A stretch of DNA of 17,500 bases from Chrysomallon squamiferum. Taxonomy: Eukaryota; Mollusca; Gastropoda; Neomphalida; Peltospiridae. Positions 1-9,549 of the stretch are shown here, in pieces. A program made the position numbers and the translations under genes. The DNA is taken from the NCBI GenBank assembly GCA_012295275.1, contig CM022674.1, forward strand, positions 4,661,436 to 4,678,935, written 5' to 3'. Under the pieces are notes generated by a model. The model was not told the origin of the DNA. It saw nothing but the letters and a program-made list of their open reading frames with translations, and did not search any database. Within the stretch, counting starts at the first letter, position 1. Every line of letters starts with the position of its first letter.

Positions 1-420
1 CGAACCAGCAAGGTTTTTCTCTTCTTTTCTTTTCCTTCTTATTTAATTTGAAAACAAATCTATCATAGTCTCATGCGTCGTTGTAATAAATGAACTTCTG
101 TAAAGTAATATTTTTTTTATTTACATGTTAGTCATCGGTCTATACCTAACATGAGAATATATATAAATAGAGTACACTTCAATAAGTAAATATTTGTTGT
201 ATACATACTGGTCACTGGCCTATGCCTAACATGATGATGTATAAAGCGTATTAAAGAAACACACTACTTTAATCTAAATTAAAAACCGGAATACATTTTC
301 TTCTGGAAAGAATTAAAGGAATAGGACGGGTTATCACTATGCATGGTAAAACTTTGTATAATGGATATTTTAAAAAGTGGAATTCATCTTCTGTCTACAG
401 ATAAGCATGCATCTGACCTT
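1..420. other. AT-rich 5' flank, no gene seen
   Basis: No supportable coding region. The stretch is AT-rich and contains a diverged short tandem repeat (see 105-247). The reading frame of the downstream gag remnant is open back to a TAG at 322-324. Residues upstream of about 420 show no recognisable gag motif, so the 5' limit of the retrotransposon cannot be placed here. Confidence 0.5.
105..247. repeat. diverged two-copy tandem repeat, about 65 bp units
   Basis: Units at about 105-168 and 185-247 share the order gtaa-tattt, tacat, gtca, tcggtc or ctggcc, tat, cctaacatga, then ata-rich sequence. The best-conserved core is cctaacatgа-like (cctaacatga) preceded by a ggtctata or ggcctatg block. 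There is no coding content. Confidence 0.6.
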
Positions 421-942
421 CTCTTTCTGATTTCACACAACCCGAAACACTTAACGTGTAGTTTCTGAGGTGGAAATCACCACAGAAACTGAGGCCTATG
501 CCGGTCTCTGGCAAAATGCGCAAATTGCCAGGGGCCACACGAATCACACTACAAGATGTGCCCAGCCAAAATAAAAGCAACGAACTATTTTGAGCACAAC
601 AGGAGAGATAACAAAATTTTAGAAAACGTCAAGAAAAAATGCCAGGAAATCGAACAAAAAACCAAAACCATTATAGAAACAAAAATTGATCAACACAACA
701 ACAGACCAAAAGACAATCTCGACAAGGAGGTCAGGATTGCAGAAATCCACAAAATTATTGTCTGCCTCCTGATTGAGCTTCAGAACATCAGGACCAATAA
801 AGGAAACACAAATGATGACGCCAATTTGGAGCAGACAGTAGACCAGATAATTGAAGACAGCTTGGGATTCAAGATAGACACACACGACAAAAGAGTAAAA
901 CTACACACAGACAGGAGAAATCCTACAAACACAAAACAGTAA
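421..942 (+). pseudogene. ORF1 (gag-like) C-terminal remnant with zinc knuckles
   Basis: ORF1 proteins of these LINEs bind element RNA and form the RNP. Two knuckles of identical spacing are visible. The first runs Cys457, TGA466 (where the second Cys would fall), His478, Cys499. The second is complete: Cys517, Cys526, His538, Cys559 (CANCQGPHESHYKMC). A lysine- and glutamate-rich, probably helical segment follows (about 595-870), and the frame ends at TAA 940-942. In-frame TGA at 466-468 and 490-492 break the reading frame. The N-terminal half expected of a gag protein is not recognisable, so the copy is either 5'-truncated or badly decayed. The intact stretch from the Met at 556 is too short to be a full ORF1. 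Confidence 0.75.
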
Positions 943-1012
943 ACAAAAACAAAACAAAACAAACAGTAACAACCATTTACAAACTGTTCACGATAAGCAC
1001 GCCAAGAACACA

Positions 1013-1700
1013 GGCCTCTCCATTCTTCAATGGAACGCTCAAGGCCTTCACTCAACAGGCCACGGATACGAATTACTACACTTCCTGGCCACCACTACAA
1101 ACACACCGGACATAATATGTATTCAAGAAACATGGTGGGACATTTCAACAAAAACAACAAAACAACAAAAACCTTTAAGGTCCCCGGGTACCAAAATCAT
1201 TACGTCAACAGATACAACAGCACCCGGGGAGGCATCATGACTCTCGTCAAACAAGACATTCCACACACCAAACTGAACCAAGCCAAAGTTCACGCCAACA
1301 TAGGAATACTAAGCATCACAATACACAACAACAATCAAAACATCGACATCATTAACGTATACAGCCCACCCACTCCCGCACTACACACCATTCAAACCCA
1401 CGACTTAAACCAAAGGATCACAACAAAGAACAAGGTCATTATAGTGGGCGATTTCAACTGTCACAACACCCTATGGGGTGGCTCGACAGACGACAGCCCT
1501 AGAATCGTCCTCGAAGATTTCCTAGAACAAAACCAGCTGGTCTGTTTGAACGACGGAACATTCACATACACTAGCGACATCAATGGTGGCCAAACCGCCA
1601 TTGATGTAACATTCACAAGCAAGGACATCGCAGCACTCTCCGAATGGCAAGTGCTCGATGAGCTAAACAGCGACCACCACCCGATACTCACCAACTACAA
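1013..1700 (+). other. ORF2 endonuclease (exonuclease-endonuclease-phosphatase fold) segment
   Basis: The N-terminal strand reads LSILQWNAQGL with IICIQETWW (catalytic Glu) in one frame. After the shift near 1170 it continues with GDFNCHN (Asp codon 1450-1452) and ends with the SDHHPI motif (1669-1686, catalytic Asp-His). These are the metal-binding and catalytic residues of APE-like LINE endonucleases, so the active-site residues survive even though the frame is broken. Confidence 0.88.
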
Positions 1701-2379
1701 CAGCAAGAACACCTTCTCGGACAGATCCATCTTCACACCGAAATGGAACTTCAACAAAGCGGACTGGGAAGGCTTCTACAAAGCATGCAGAAACATCAAC
1801 ACGCAGAACCCAACGACATCGACGCCTACTGCGCATCACTCACCAACACGATACACTCCACTGCAATCAGATACATACCCAAAACCAGAAAATGCACCGG
1901 CAAAATATCCACTCACTGGTGGACGGAACACATAGAAAACAAATTCAAGGAGAGAAACAAATACAGAAGACAGTATAAAAAAGACAGAAATCATTCTACG
2001 CACGAAAAATATAAAATATCAAAAAAAAGAAGTTTCCAACCTAATACTCACAGCGAAACAAGAACACTGGGAACTTTTTTGCAACAACATCGACCACAAA
2101 ACATCAGCCAAAGACATGTGGGCCAAAGTAAAAAACATTCAAGGAAAAAAAACCCACAGAATCAACACTCTCGGCAAAAACAACATCGCATTCACCGACA
2201 AGCAAAAGCGGACCTACTCAGCCAAACCTTCGCCAAGTCCAGCAGCAATTCGAACTTCCCACTGAAGTTCGCAAAGAAACCACTGGACAACCAAGCAATC
2301 GGCGAACACTCCGCAGACACAGAAAACAGGAAATACAATCAACTATTCAACATCAGTGAATTAAAACATGCACTCAAAA

Positions 2380-3345
2380 ACAAGAAAAGTACAGCCACGG
2401 GGCCAGTTAAAATAAGCTACACAATACTACAACACCTACCAGACGAAACACTACTCGTCATACTCGAACTTTACAACGCAATATGGACCACCGGCAAGAT
2501 TCCAACAAACTGGAAACACGCCGAATGTTTCAGCTTGCCCAAACCACACAAAGATCACTCACTACCCAACAGCTACAGGCCGATCACGCTGACTTCACAC
2601 ATGTGCAAAACATTGGAAACAATTATCAACACACGCCTGAACCAGCATTTAAACGACAACAATTTAATCAGCAAATTTCAAAGCGGCTTCAGGAAGAAAC
2701 ACAGCACAAACGACCAGATCACACGCCTGCAAACATCAATTAATCAATCTTTTCGAAAATCAAAAAAAGTCATAGCAGTTTTTTTTAGACATTGAAAAAG
2801 CATTCGACATGGTATGGAGGGAAGGACTGCTAGTTAAATTAATCAACAACAACATCAAAGGCAACATGTTCAACTTTATCAAAGACTATCAACAACAGAA
2901 CCATAGCAGTCAAAGTAAACGATCATACCTCAGAGAAAACGACAATCGAAAACGGCATCCCCCAAGGATCCGTGATCTCGCCCACACTCTTCAACATCTA
3001 CATCAACGACATCGTCACAGCACTCGACCAACAAGACAACGCCAGAAATCCGCCAAAGGAACCGATAAATACAGCACTCTTTGCAGACGACAGCGCCTTT
3101 TGGCGGGCAGGAAGATCGACCGCAGCAATACAGAAACAAATACAAAAAGACTTAAACAACATAAACGATTGGGCGTTGAAATGGGGCATAAAGATTTCTC
3201 TTTCGAAAACGACGTGCCTCCTTTTCAACAAGAAATCAGACAACAGCAAGATCACACTCAACATCGACAACAACGTCATAACACAAACAAAAACATTCAA
3301 ATTTCTAGGTGTGACATTCGACAGTCAACTCAACTTCCGATGCCA
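2380..3345 (+). other. ORF2 reverse transcriptase segment
   Basis: Recognisable RT blocks in order: SYRPITLTS (fingers, about 2572-2598), SKFQSGFRKKHST (about 2670-2708), DIEKAFD (first catalytic Asp codon 2788-2790), GIPQGSVISPTLFN (about 2954-2995), FADD (3080-3091, the YXDD-box equivalent with both aspartates present) and FLGVTFD (about 3302-3322). Frameshifts at 2779-2786 and near 2890 fall between the blocks. Confidence 0.93.
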
Positions 3346-3952
3346 CATACGCAACATAATTGCATCCTGCAAAAAAACAATCAATCTTCTAAAGTTAATT
3401 TCTGGAACCAGTTGGGGAGCAAACGAGTCAACGCAGATTTTGATACACAAAGAGTGTATTCTCTCCAAGCTCGACTACGGAGCCACGGCTTACTCGAATG
3501 CTCCCAAACTCTATTTAAAAAAACTACATATAATTCAATCAAGTGGCCTCAGGGTGATCGGCCACCTGCCAAACACAACACCATCCGACAGCCTCCTGTC
3601 GGAATACAGCATCCAATCATTAAAATACAGAAGAAAACTGCAGCTACTAAAATATAACCTGAAAATACACACACTCAACACAGACCACCCGGTCAAGGAT
3701 CTGGTCCCCGACGAACAAAGGATAGGACAACTCTTCAAATCGCATAGTCTACTACTATCGAATTTCCCGACAACAGCTAGCGAAATCGAAAGGGAAACAG
3801 GAATAGGTGAAATGCCACTGCCGGCATACCACAAAGAAACAAAACCGACAATAAACACACCTTTCCTGATCAAAAGAGAAACTGACAAAACAGAGATCCA
3901 ACCGTTCAAAAAAATCATTTTTTTGGCAGCAGCAAACGACCACTACAAACAA

Positions 3953-4345
3953 CACACGCACATCTACACTGACGGAACCAAAACCCCAGACAACGGGAGA
4001 GTAGGATTCGCCTTCATAGCCCAAGATCACACAAACAAACCCACATGCATACAATTCGGCCGTATCAGAAATCACCTTTCGGTATACACGGCCGAGTTGG
4101 TAGCCATCATCAGAGCCATGCTGTGGGTAAAACACAACAACAATAAACACACAGTCATTTTCTCGGACAGTCTAAGTTCCGTGATCTCAATAGAATCCGG
4201 AAGTTCCAGCAGACCAGACCTGCTCAGCAAAATACAACAACTACACGAGGAAATACAACACAACAAGAAAGAACTAACCATCGAGTGGCTCCCAGCACAC
4301 GTCGGCATCATCGGCAACGAACTTGCCGACCATTACGCCAAAGAG
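3953..4345 (+). other. ORF2 RNase H segment
   Basis: A type I RNase H follows the RT in the same frame. The four expected acidic residues are all present: YTDG (Asp 3971-3973), YTAEL (Glu 4094-4096), FSDS (Asp 4166-4168) and NELADHYAK (Asp 4328-4330), with the WLPAHVGIIGNE stretch typical of the family. Presence of this domain is the main argument for the I-like group rather than a plain Jockey or RTE element. Confidence 0.92.
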
Positions 4346-4832
4346 TCACTCAGCATTAAAGACGAAGACATCTGCACAGACATACATTACGGAATAAACG
4401 AAATTGTCTCCATCGCTGCCAAACATTACGACAAACAATGACAAAACGAATGGAACAACACTAAAAACAAATGGCACTTAAACATCAAACCACTCGCCAA
4501 AACACCCAAAATCACACTCACCAACAAACTACACAACAACAATCTCACCAAAGCCAGAATTGGTTACTCAACCAGCCTAAACGCAATTATATACAAACAT
4601 AACATCACCACATCACCCAATCTGCAGTTGTGGACTCTCAGAAACCATGAAACACTACTTGTTTCACTGTCCAAATTTTGCCAAGGAAAGACAAGCACTA
4701 CGCAATACATTGGAGGAACTAAAAATCGAGTTCACGCTCCAATACATCCTGGCACCAAACGTGAAAGACAGAGAGTTCGTCCTCGCTGCAGTAACAAATT
4801 ACATTCTCAAAACAAAACACAAACTTTAAACC

Positions 4833-4853
4833 TTTTTTTTTTTTTTTTTTTTT
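4833..4853 (+). repeat. T21 run directly after the LINE ORF2 stop
   Basis: Twenty-one T residues start four bases after the stop codon. A LINE copied in this orientation would normally leave poly(A) or an A-rich repeat on this strand. The run is therefore either an unusual tail or the A tail of a different, oppositely oriented insertion. Confidence 0.8.
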
Positions 4854-5251
4854 GACACGAAAACAAACAACAATTATTTAAATCTATTGACTTGCGGATT
4901 GATTGGTTGAACAGCTGATGAATCTACGGATGAATCGGCTGATTGACGAATCAATTTGAATGGCCAATTAAATTAATAATTAAAAAAATTATAAACGTAC
5001 TATACGAACCCACTTTCAGACACTTCTAACCCGGTTATGGTGTCTTATTTCAATTTAATTTTTTTTTTTTTTTTTTTTATTATTTTATTTTTTTTTTTTT
5101 TTTTTTTTCCTAGCTTCAGAATTTATAACATCTTTTAAATTAAAATAAAATGTAAATAAGTTAACTACATTTATGTTCTTATTTGTTTTATTTGCAGGTT
5201 TTTTTTATATCTTTTAAAACAATAAAAAGACCATTGGCAAAAAAAAAAAAA
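4854..5251. other. AT-rich noncoding with poly(T) tracts
   Basis: No gene seen. It contains an imperfect fold-back (ATTGATT at 4898-4904 against AATCAAT at 4949-4955, extending with mismatches) and two long T tracts at about 5059-5078 and 5089-5108. Confidence 0.5.
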
Positions 5252-5515
5252 AGGTTTGGACTACCTGGACCAGAAGGGGAAGCAGCAAAAAAATAAACAA
5301 CAACAGCAGCCAAAAAGAAACAACGACAGCAGCCAAGAGCAGAACAACCAGGACGACAAACAACACGGACCCGGTGATGGCTGAGAGACTGTGCCGGAGA
5401 TCACGGGGGGGCGAATTGCGGCTGCGAAACACCCGTACCGACTCGTTACGATCCGATATGCTGGACACTCCCTTGTGTCCTGCAATCGTGGCGAGAACCC
5501 ATTCTTTTCCCTAAC
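5252..5515. other. Unidentified GC-richer block
   Basis: This block is clearly different in composition from its AT-rich surroundings, with an A/C/G-rich first half (caacaacagcagcc-like) and a CpG-containing second half (5390-5480). Its first half can be read on the + strand as a Lys/Gln/Asn-rich stretch ending at a TGA near 5382. The second half is open in the same frame to beyond 5515, but I recognise no protein family. The A/C-rich composition resembles the LINE upstream, so a piece of another retroelement is possible. Confidence 0.35.
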
Positions 5516-6310
5516 AATACCTATAATAATCAGGTAAAGACGTACCTCTTGTGTTGAGTTTTGCTGTTTTACTTTCTTTTTCTACTGTATCTGAATAACA
5601 ATAACTGAAATAATAGATCATCCAATTATTAATGTTGATGTTTCTAAATAATATTTTACAAGATAATTTTTTGTAAAAGCTGATCGTGCCTGTCCTACCT
5701 GCAAAGCGTAAAAGTTTAGTCGAAAACGAAACAGGAAGTTCATAATAATCATTATTATTTTTATTGTAATTATTATTTTTTATTATTATTATTATTCTGT
5801 TTTATTTTATTTTATTTATTTTTTTATTTTTTTTTTATTTTTGCCTTTCTTTTCAAAATTTATCGGAAAAAATAAATAATAATTTAATAGTCGGACGAAA
5901 TATCACGGATTTTAACGATTTTATCCGAACATATAAGAAACTACCTTTTCCGTTTTATTTTTTATTTGTATTTTAATTTTTTAATTTTTTTTTTTTTTTT
6001 TATTTTTATTTTTATTTTTTTATTGTTCATTTATTTATGGGACAAGAACGAGGCGTTACTACCGATGTTTATACTATTTATTATTATTATTGTTGTTGTT
6101 GTTGTTGATTTTGTTGATGTGTTGTTGTTACTAGTGTTTCCATTATTTATCTGTTGATATTGTTATCGTTATCAGTGATGGTATTATCGTTATTCTTGTT
6201 GTTAGTCACTATTTACATGTATTTTGTCAGACATAACGGCGTTCGGAATAATTTTACAATTTCATTACTCTTGCTATTACTATTTTTTATATTTCTCTTA
6301 CTACCTGTTC

Positions 6311-6343
<33 letters not shown>
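6311..6343 (+). repeat. (CTA)n microsatellite, 11 units
   Basis: Uninterrupted CTA trinucleotide run. Confidence 0.95.
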
Positions 6344-6481
6344 TATTAATATCAATAATACTAATTCTGTATTACAGCTACTGATATTACAATTACTGCA
6401 GCTAATGTTACTCTTACTTTATTATTAAAGTAACGATAAAAGAGCTTTGTAAGACCAGTGCTTGCAGTATAAACGGGATGG

Positions 6482-6483
<2 letters not shown>

Positions 6484-6516
<33 letters not shown>
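6484..6516 (+). repeat. (TAA)n microsatellite, 11 units
   Basis: Uninterrupted TAA trinucleotide run. Confidence 0.95.
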
Positions 6517-6670
6517 GGGCACAAAACAGTCATTCGAAAAAATAAATTAATTTAAAATAAATAGTGAATAAATACTACTACGAATTAAAATAATAACAAT
6601 TTTACTACTCCTGTCTACTAAAAATAATTTTCAAAAATCCGAGTTCCGTAAGCATTCCTGAGGCGAAAAT

Positions 6671-6894
6671 CTAATTACGAGAGACAGACATTATCACTTG
6701 AACCATGTCCAGTTTGGTAAAGCTAGCGGTGAATGTGAATGACCTGTTTTGAACAGCCGTTCCTGCCTCGTTTCCGTTAACCAATCGGATGATTTTGTTG
6801 TTGCGAAGTCGGGATGTTCGTGTTGATCGGAAAGCTGACCATAACAGATTATATTCTGAGCCTATAAGGAGAAACATTTGAACTTCAACTTTTC
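6671..6894. other. Mixed-composition region, no gene assigned
   Basis: Less AT-rich than its neighbours and open on the - strand for 68 codons (6671-6877), but the translation shows no recognisable domain and no clear splice sites. It directly precedes the duplicated stem-loops and may be part of the same unit. Confidence 0.3.
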
Positions 6895-6976
6895 TGCGAC
6901 GGACACGCCCGCTGACCTGTCAGAAAGCGTGCCCGTCGCAGACGTGCTTCACAACAGCTTGCTCTGATTAGCACGT
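6895..6976. repeat. Stem-loop pair, copy 1
   Basis: The first stem pairs TGCGACGGACACGC (6895-6908) with GCGTGCCCGTCGCA (6927-6940), 13 of 14 matching. An inner stem pairs CTGAC (6912-6916) with GTCAG (6919-6923). A second, separate stem pairs ACGTGCT (6942-6948) with AGCACGT (6970-6976). The same arrangement recurs at 7011-7096. The function is unknown; it could be a structured RNA, a binding-site palindrome or a small foldback element. Confidence 0.75.
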
Positions 6977-7010
6977 TAATGTTTTTCCTATACCTATTCC
7001 TTCAACCCAT

Positions 7011-7096
7011 ACGACGGACACACCCGCTGACCTGTCAGAAAGCGTGGCCGTTCGTAGACGTGCTTCACAACAGCTAGCTCTGATTAGCACGTTAAT
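7011..7096. repeat. Stem-loop pair, copy 2
   Basis: Direct repeat of 6895-6980, about 115 bp downstream, with roughly 90 percent identity. The inner CTGAC...GTCAG stem and the ACGTGCT...AGCACGT stem are unchanged. The outer stem has extra mismatches and a one-base insertion (gtggccgttcgt instead of gtgcccgtcgc). Confidence 0.75.
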
Positions 7097-7724
7097 TTTT
7101 TCTTTTTTTTTTTTCATTCATTCACTCTAACCAATGCTTTTGTTTGTCGAGTATATTCAGTAAGTATATCAGTGTTTATTGGTTAGCGCACGTGATAGAT
7201 TTATTTCGACTACTGATCACCAGCGAGAAGACATCAGTCTAGTTTCATTCAAAAAGCAAGACAAGTGTTTAGATTTCGCTCGTGTGAAACTGATTGTACT
7301 GATAACGGCTCTCTCTCTAGGTTTGCAGTTAAATTATTTGGTTTTTCTCTTGCTGGACATAAATTTATTAACATTTCATTTCTAGTAAATATTTTCACTG
7401 ACCGCAACCGTTTAAATATAATTTGGCATGTGGTTATAATTTAATGCCAAAATTTTTCTTAGTTATGCGTAATACATTCCTGTGAACAAAGAGGTCTGTC
7501 TGTCTTATTTACATACTATACAGCCGACTGTTGACAGTATAGTGTGATGCAGAGATTCAATCCAGGATTTTACCTGATTTTATTTATTTAATAATAAATA
7601 ATACACATTGGCTGTACACCTTTTTTCAGATTTACAGAAAATATTTATTTTCATTTTTTTCTGATTTACAGAACTATGACACATTTGTTTTTAGTGTAGG
7701 CCTAATTGTTATCTTACAGATTAC

Positions 7725-7727
<3 letters not shown>
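7097..7727. other. AT-rich noncoding region
   Basis: No gene seen. There is a CACGTG E-box-like hexamer at 7189-7194 and a short foldback near 7525-7550 (actatac...gtatagt), neither strong enough to assign a role. Confidence 0.45.
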
Positions 7728-7788
<61 letters not shown>

Positions 7789-7811
7789 TTTATTATTTAT
7801 TTATTTATTTA
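7728..7811 (+). repeat. (ATT)n microsatellite grading into (TTTA)n
   Basis: About 20 ATT units to about 7788, then ATTT units to 7811. Confidence 0.95.
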
Positions 7812-8439
7812 TAAATATTCTCCTTAATTTATTGACATATTTATCTTAATATATATTGCTTTTCTTCACTCAGAAATGAGTCAACATCTTCAGAAACTGG
7901 GTAGAAGCTGATATTCTTGCTCTGCTGGTATTCTCCAGAGGTAACTGTTTTCACAACAAGTTTCGTTATAAACTACAGCTTATTTCCTGGAGTTATTACT
8001 TCATGTGTTATAGATAAGAGGATCAATCAAACCTTAACAGTTAGCACCACAGTTTGACACACCAGTGGCCCTTGAATGAAAGTACTTATAAAATCTACCT
8101 GATTTTTCCTGTAAACTATCAGTGTTATCTATTGAGTCTTGTTTGGCACATATTTAAGGTATCTTTATACATTTTTATTATTTATTGTTCTCCTTCCAGA
8201 GTCATGATTATCATTTTACAAAGATAATTTTAAATTAACGTTTAATCCTTTCTTCTTTTTCCTTATTTTTCCTATATTACTTTATAATTTTGATACATAA
8301 TTTATTCTTATTATTATTGCTGCTACTACTACTACAACTACTACTACTACTATTACTACTACTACCACTATTAATATTATTAATATTGTTTATTTATTTA
8401 TTTCTTAGTAATAATGATTATTTAATAACCAGATTACAG
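7812..8439. other. Noncoding; probably intron upstream of the calsyntenin-like exons
   Basis: No further calsyntenin exon is recognisable, although the LamG domain should have its N-terminal half upstream. A stretch at 7876-7944 between an AG and a GT is open in one frame but shows no family match. TTA/CTA simple sequence covers 8303-8375. Confidence 0.45.
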
Positions 8440-8569
8440 GTGAGGCTGTATAGTGATGGGAAGTTACTGATTCCTGACAAAACAAACCTCGAGATTGTCG
8501 ATGACTGGCCTCTTCATACCACACACAAAGTTCACTTCACCAAGCTTGTTGTTGGTGCATGCTGGCAAG
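8440..8569 (+). CDS. Calsyntenin-like exon, C-terminal part of the LamG domain
   Basis: Calsyntenins are type I membrane cadherin-superfamily proteins of synapses and secretory vesicles, with a LamG domain after two cadherin repeats. This exon begins after a TTACAG acceptor and ends CAAG before gtaatt, 130 nt, phase 0 in and phase 1 out. It encodes VRLYSDGK, then DDWPLHTTHK, then LVVGACWQG, the last two being hallmark calsyntenin strings (DxPLHP-like and the near-invariant VGACWQ). The reading frame is open and phase matches the exon at 9051. Upstream cadherin and LamG exons are not in this window. Identification is from recognised motifs; the intactness of the whole gene is doubtful (see 9550-9720). 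Confidence 0.82.
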
Positions 8570-8660
8570 GTAATTAAATTTATCACTCATGTTTTTGTCC
8601 TCAGATCATGTTGTTTAATGACTAAGAATAAATATTTGCTTTTGTTCTTTTTATCATTAT

Positions 8661-8721
8661 TTGCTTCCTTGTTTGCTTTCTTGCTTTCTCTCTTTCTTTC
8701 TTGCTTTCTTTCTTTCTTTTT
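8661..8721 (+). repeat. CTTT-type pyrimidine microsatellite
   Basis: Imperfect CTTT/TTGC tetranucleotide tract in the intron between the two calsyntenin-like exons. Confidence 0.8.
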
Positions 8722-9050
8722 TATTCTGCTCACCTGACAAACCTTTGAGGTTTTACTTTGCATCTTCCTCCTGCTGCTTCTGTTTTCATTTTAAAAGCTG
8801 ATGCTTTCTTACAATTACCAAGAAAATAAAATAAATCAATAAATAAATAGATGTGAATAGAATTGTGACCATACTTTCCTTAGCTCACTCTCTGTCTTAA
8901 TTATTACAAAGAGAAGTTAATCTTTTGTCCCAATTTGATTTTCTTTTTGTTTTCTTTCTTTTTTTTAAAGTTATTTCTGTATTAAACATGACACTTCTCA
9001 TTACTATGAATTTTCCTTATATTTATTTATTTATTTATTTATTAAATTAG

Positions 9051-9181
9051 GTGGAGAGCAGAAATTTGACCATGCCTTCCATGGTCATCATGGTGGTTTG
9101 TCTCTGCTCAAAGACAAGACAGAAAGCAACATTGTCATCAAGTGTCTGAACAACTGCAAGGAAAATCTTGATTTCCATGCT
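9051..9181 (+). CDS. Calsyntenin-like exon, end of LamG domain
   Basis: It follows a 481-bp intron (8570-9050) with a TTTATT-rich tract and an ATTAG acceptor. In phase 1 it continues the previous exon: GGEQKFDHAFHGHHGGLSL, then a charged stretch, then VIKCLNNCKENLDFHAVSA. The spacing FHG...GLSL...VI-C-xx-C-KE-LD is that of the calsyntenin LamG end. The likely donor is GCT|GTCAGT (ending 9181), though GTCA|GTGCC a few bases on is possible. No stop is seen. The next calsyntenin exon, covering about 150 residues before the DTC motif, is not found in the 368 bp that follow. Confidence 0.8.
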
Positions 9182-9549
9182 GTCAGTGCCATACTTTTGT
9201 CAAAAATATTCTGTATTTATTCAGTATTTTTTAAACATCTTTTATTTGTTTCTTTTCTAAGTACAGTATTAACTAATATGAAAACCTAAAGATAAGCATA
9301 TGTCTGGGCACTACAACTGTGATGCCATCAAATACAAGGCAAACCAGTTCTGGTCTAACCAATTATTTTAATGAATATACAAATAACCATGATTTCTTTT
9401 ATTTACTATCTAAAAAGTTTTGAAAAATTCATAAATAAAGAAACGAGGGGAAATGAGTTTTGACAAGACTTTTTACTTATTGATTTTATTTCTCTCTATC
9501 TGCCAGTAAACCTCAATATATGACCTCATCACTGTTTTCTCCCCCACAG
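9182..9549. other. Intron-like gap where calsyntenin exons are missing
   Basis: AT-rich, with stops in all + frames. It ends in a good acceptor (tttctcccccacag) for the exon at 9550. The family normally has a Cys-containing and membrane-proximal region of roughly 150 residues here; nothing of it is visible. Confidence 0.55.

Larger units (their letters stand above)
944..4829 (+). pseudogene. ORF2 polyprotein relic (EN-RT-RNase H-zinc finger)
   Basis: In life this is the enzyme that nicks target DNA and reverse-transcribes the element. The homology walks through all three frames, so the copy is dead. Lesions I can place are: a frameshift near 1170 in an A run; one near 1800; one in the A8 run at 2021-2028; one near 2209 in an A run; one in the T8 run at 2779-2786, just before the first RT aspartate; one near 2890; an in-frame TGA at 4439-4441 after the RNase H domain; and one near 4621. 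Most lie in homopolymers, consistent with neutral decay (or sequencing error). The C-terminus carries CSCG...HYLFHC followed by about 50 residues to TAA at 4827-4829, the Cys/His finger usual at LINE ORF2 ends. The ORF2 start codon is unclear; the frame overlaps the end of ORF1. Confidence 0.92.
420..4832 (+). mobile_element. Dead APE-type non-LTR retrotransposon (I/Nimb-like LINE with RNase H)
   Basis: The sequence shows, in order on one strand, a gag-like ORF1 with two CX2CX3HX6C-type knuckles, then an ORF2 with an apurinic-type endonuclease, a reverse transcriptase, an RNase H and a terminal Cys/His finger. This domain order (EN-RT-RNaseH) is that of the I-like group of LINEs; assignment to I or Nimb is inference. 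The coding strand is strikingly rich in A and C and poor in T and G, unlike the AT-rich flanks. Multiple frameshifts and in-frame stops make it non-autonomous. The 3' end is tight: ORF2 stops at 4829 and a T run starts at 4833. The 5' end is not resolved, and no target-site duplication was found by eye. Confidence 0.9.
5516..6670. other. Noncoding, low-complexity T-rich and microsatellite region
   Basis: Nothing coding is supportable. Long T-rich and TTA/TTG-type simple sequence (about 5745-5840, 5955-6030, 6075-6130) generates short spurious hydrophobic reading frames only. Discrete microsatellites inside it are listed separately. Confidence 0.6.

Noticed and set aside
457-492. TGA read as cysteine (alternative genetic code)
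   Set aside because: The host exons are animal-type and the element has other frameshifts and stops, so simple decay explains the TGAs.
2483-2743. Open frame inside the reverse transcriptase region
   Set aside because: It overlaps the RT frame carrying SYRPITLTS and related motifs and has no domain of its own; it is a shadow frame.
3535-4317. Long - strand open frames opposite the RNase H region
   Set aside because: They arise because the A/C-rich sense strand rarely gives stop codons in the complement; no motif is recognisable and the sense frame has all RNase H residues.
5214-5485. Minus-strand open frames with hydrophobic stretches
   Set aside because: Translations of the complement of the A/C-rich leader; no start context, no domain, no splice logic.
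5966-6384. Hydrophobic open frames resembling membrane proteins
   Set aside because: They are translations of T-rich and trinucleotide simple repeats, not genes.
7179-7385. 68-residue + strand frame after the stem-loops
   Set aside because: No recognised domain, no splice signals and a composition expected by chance in AT-rich DNA.
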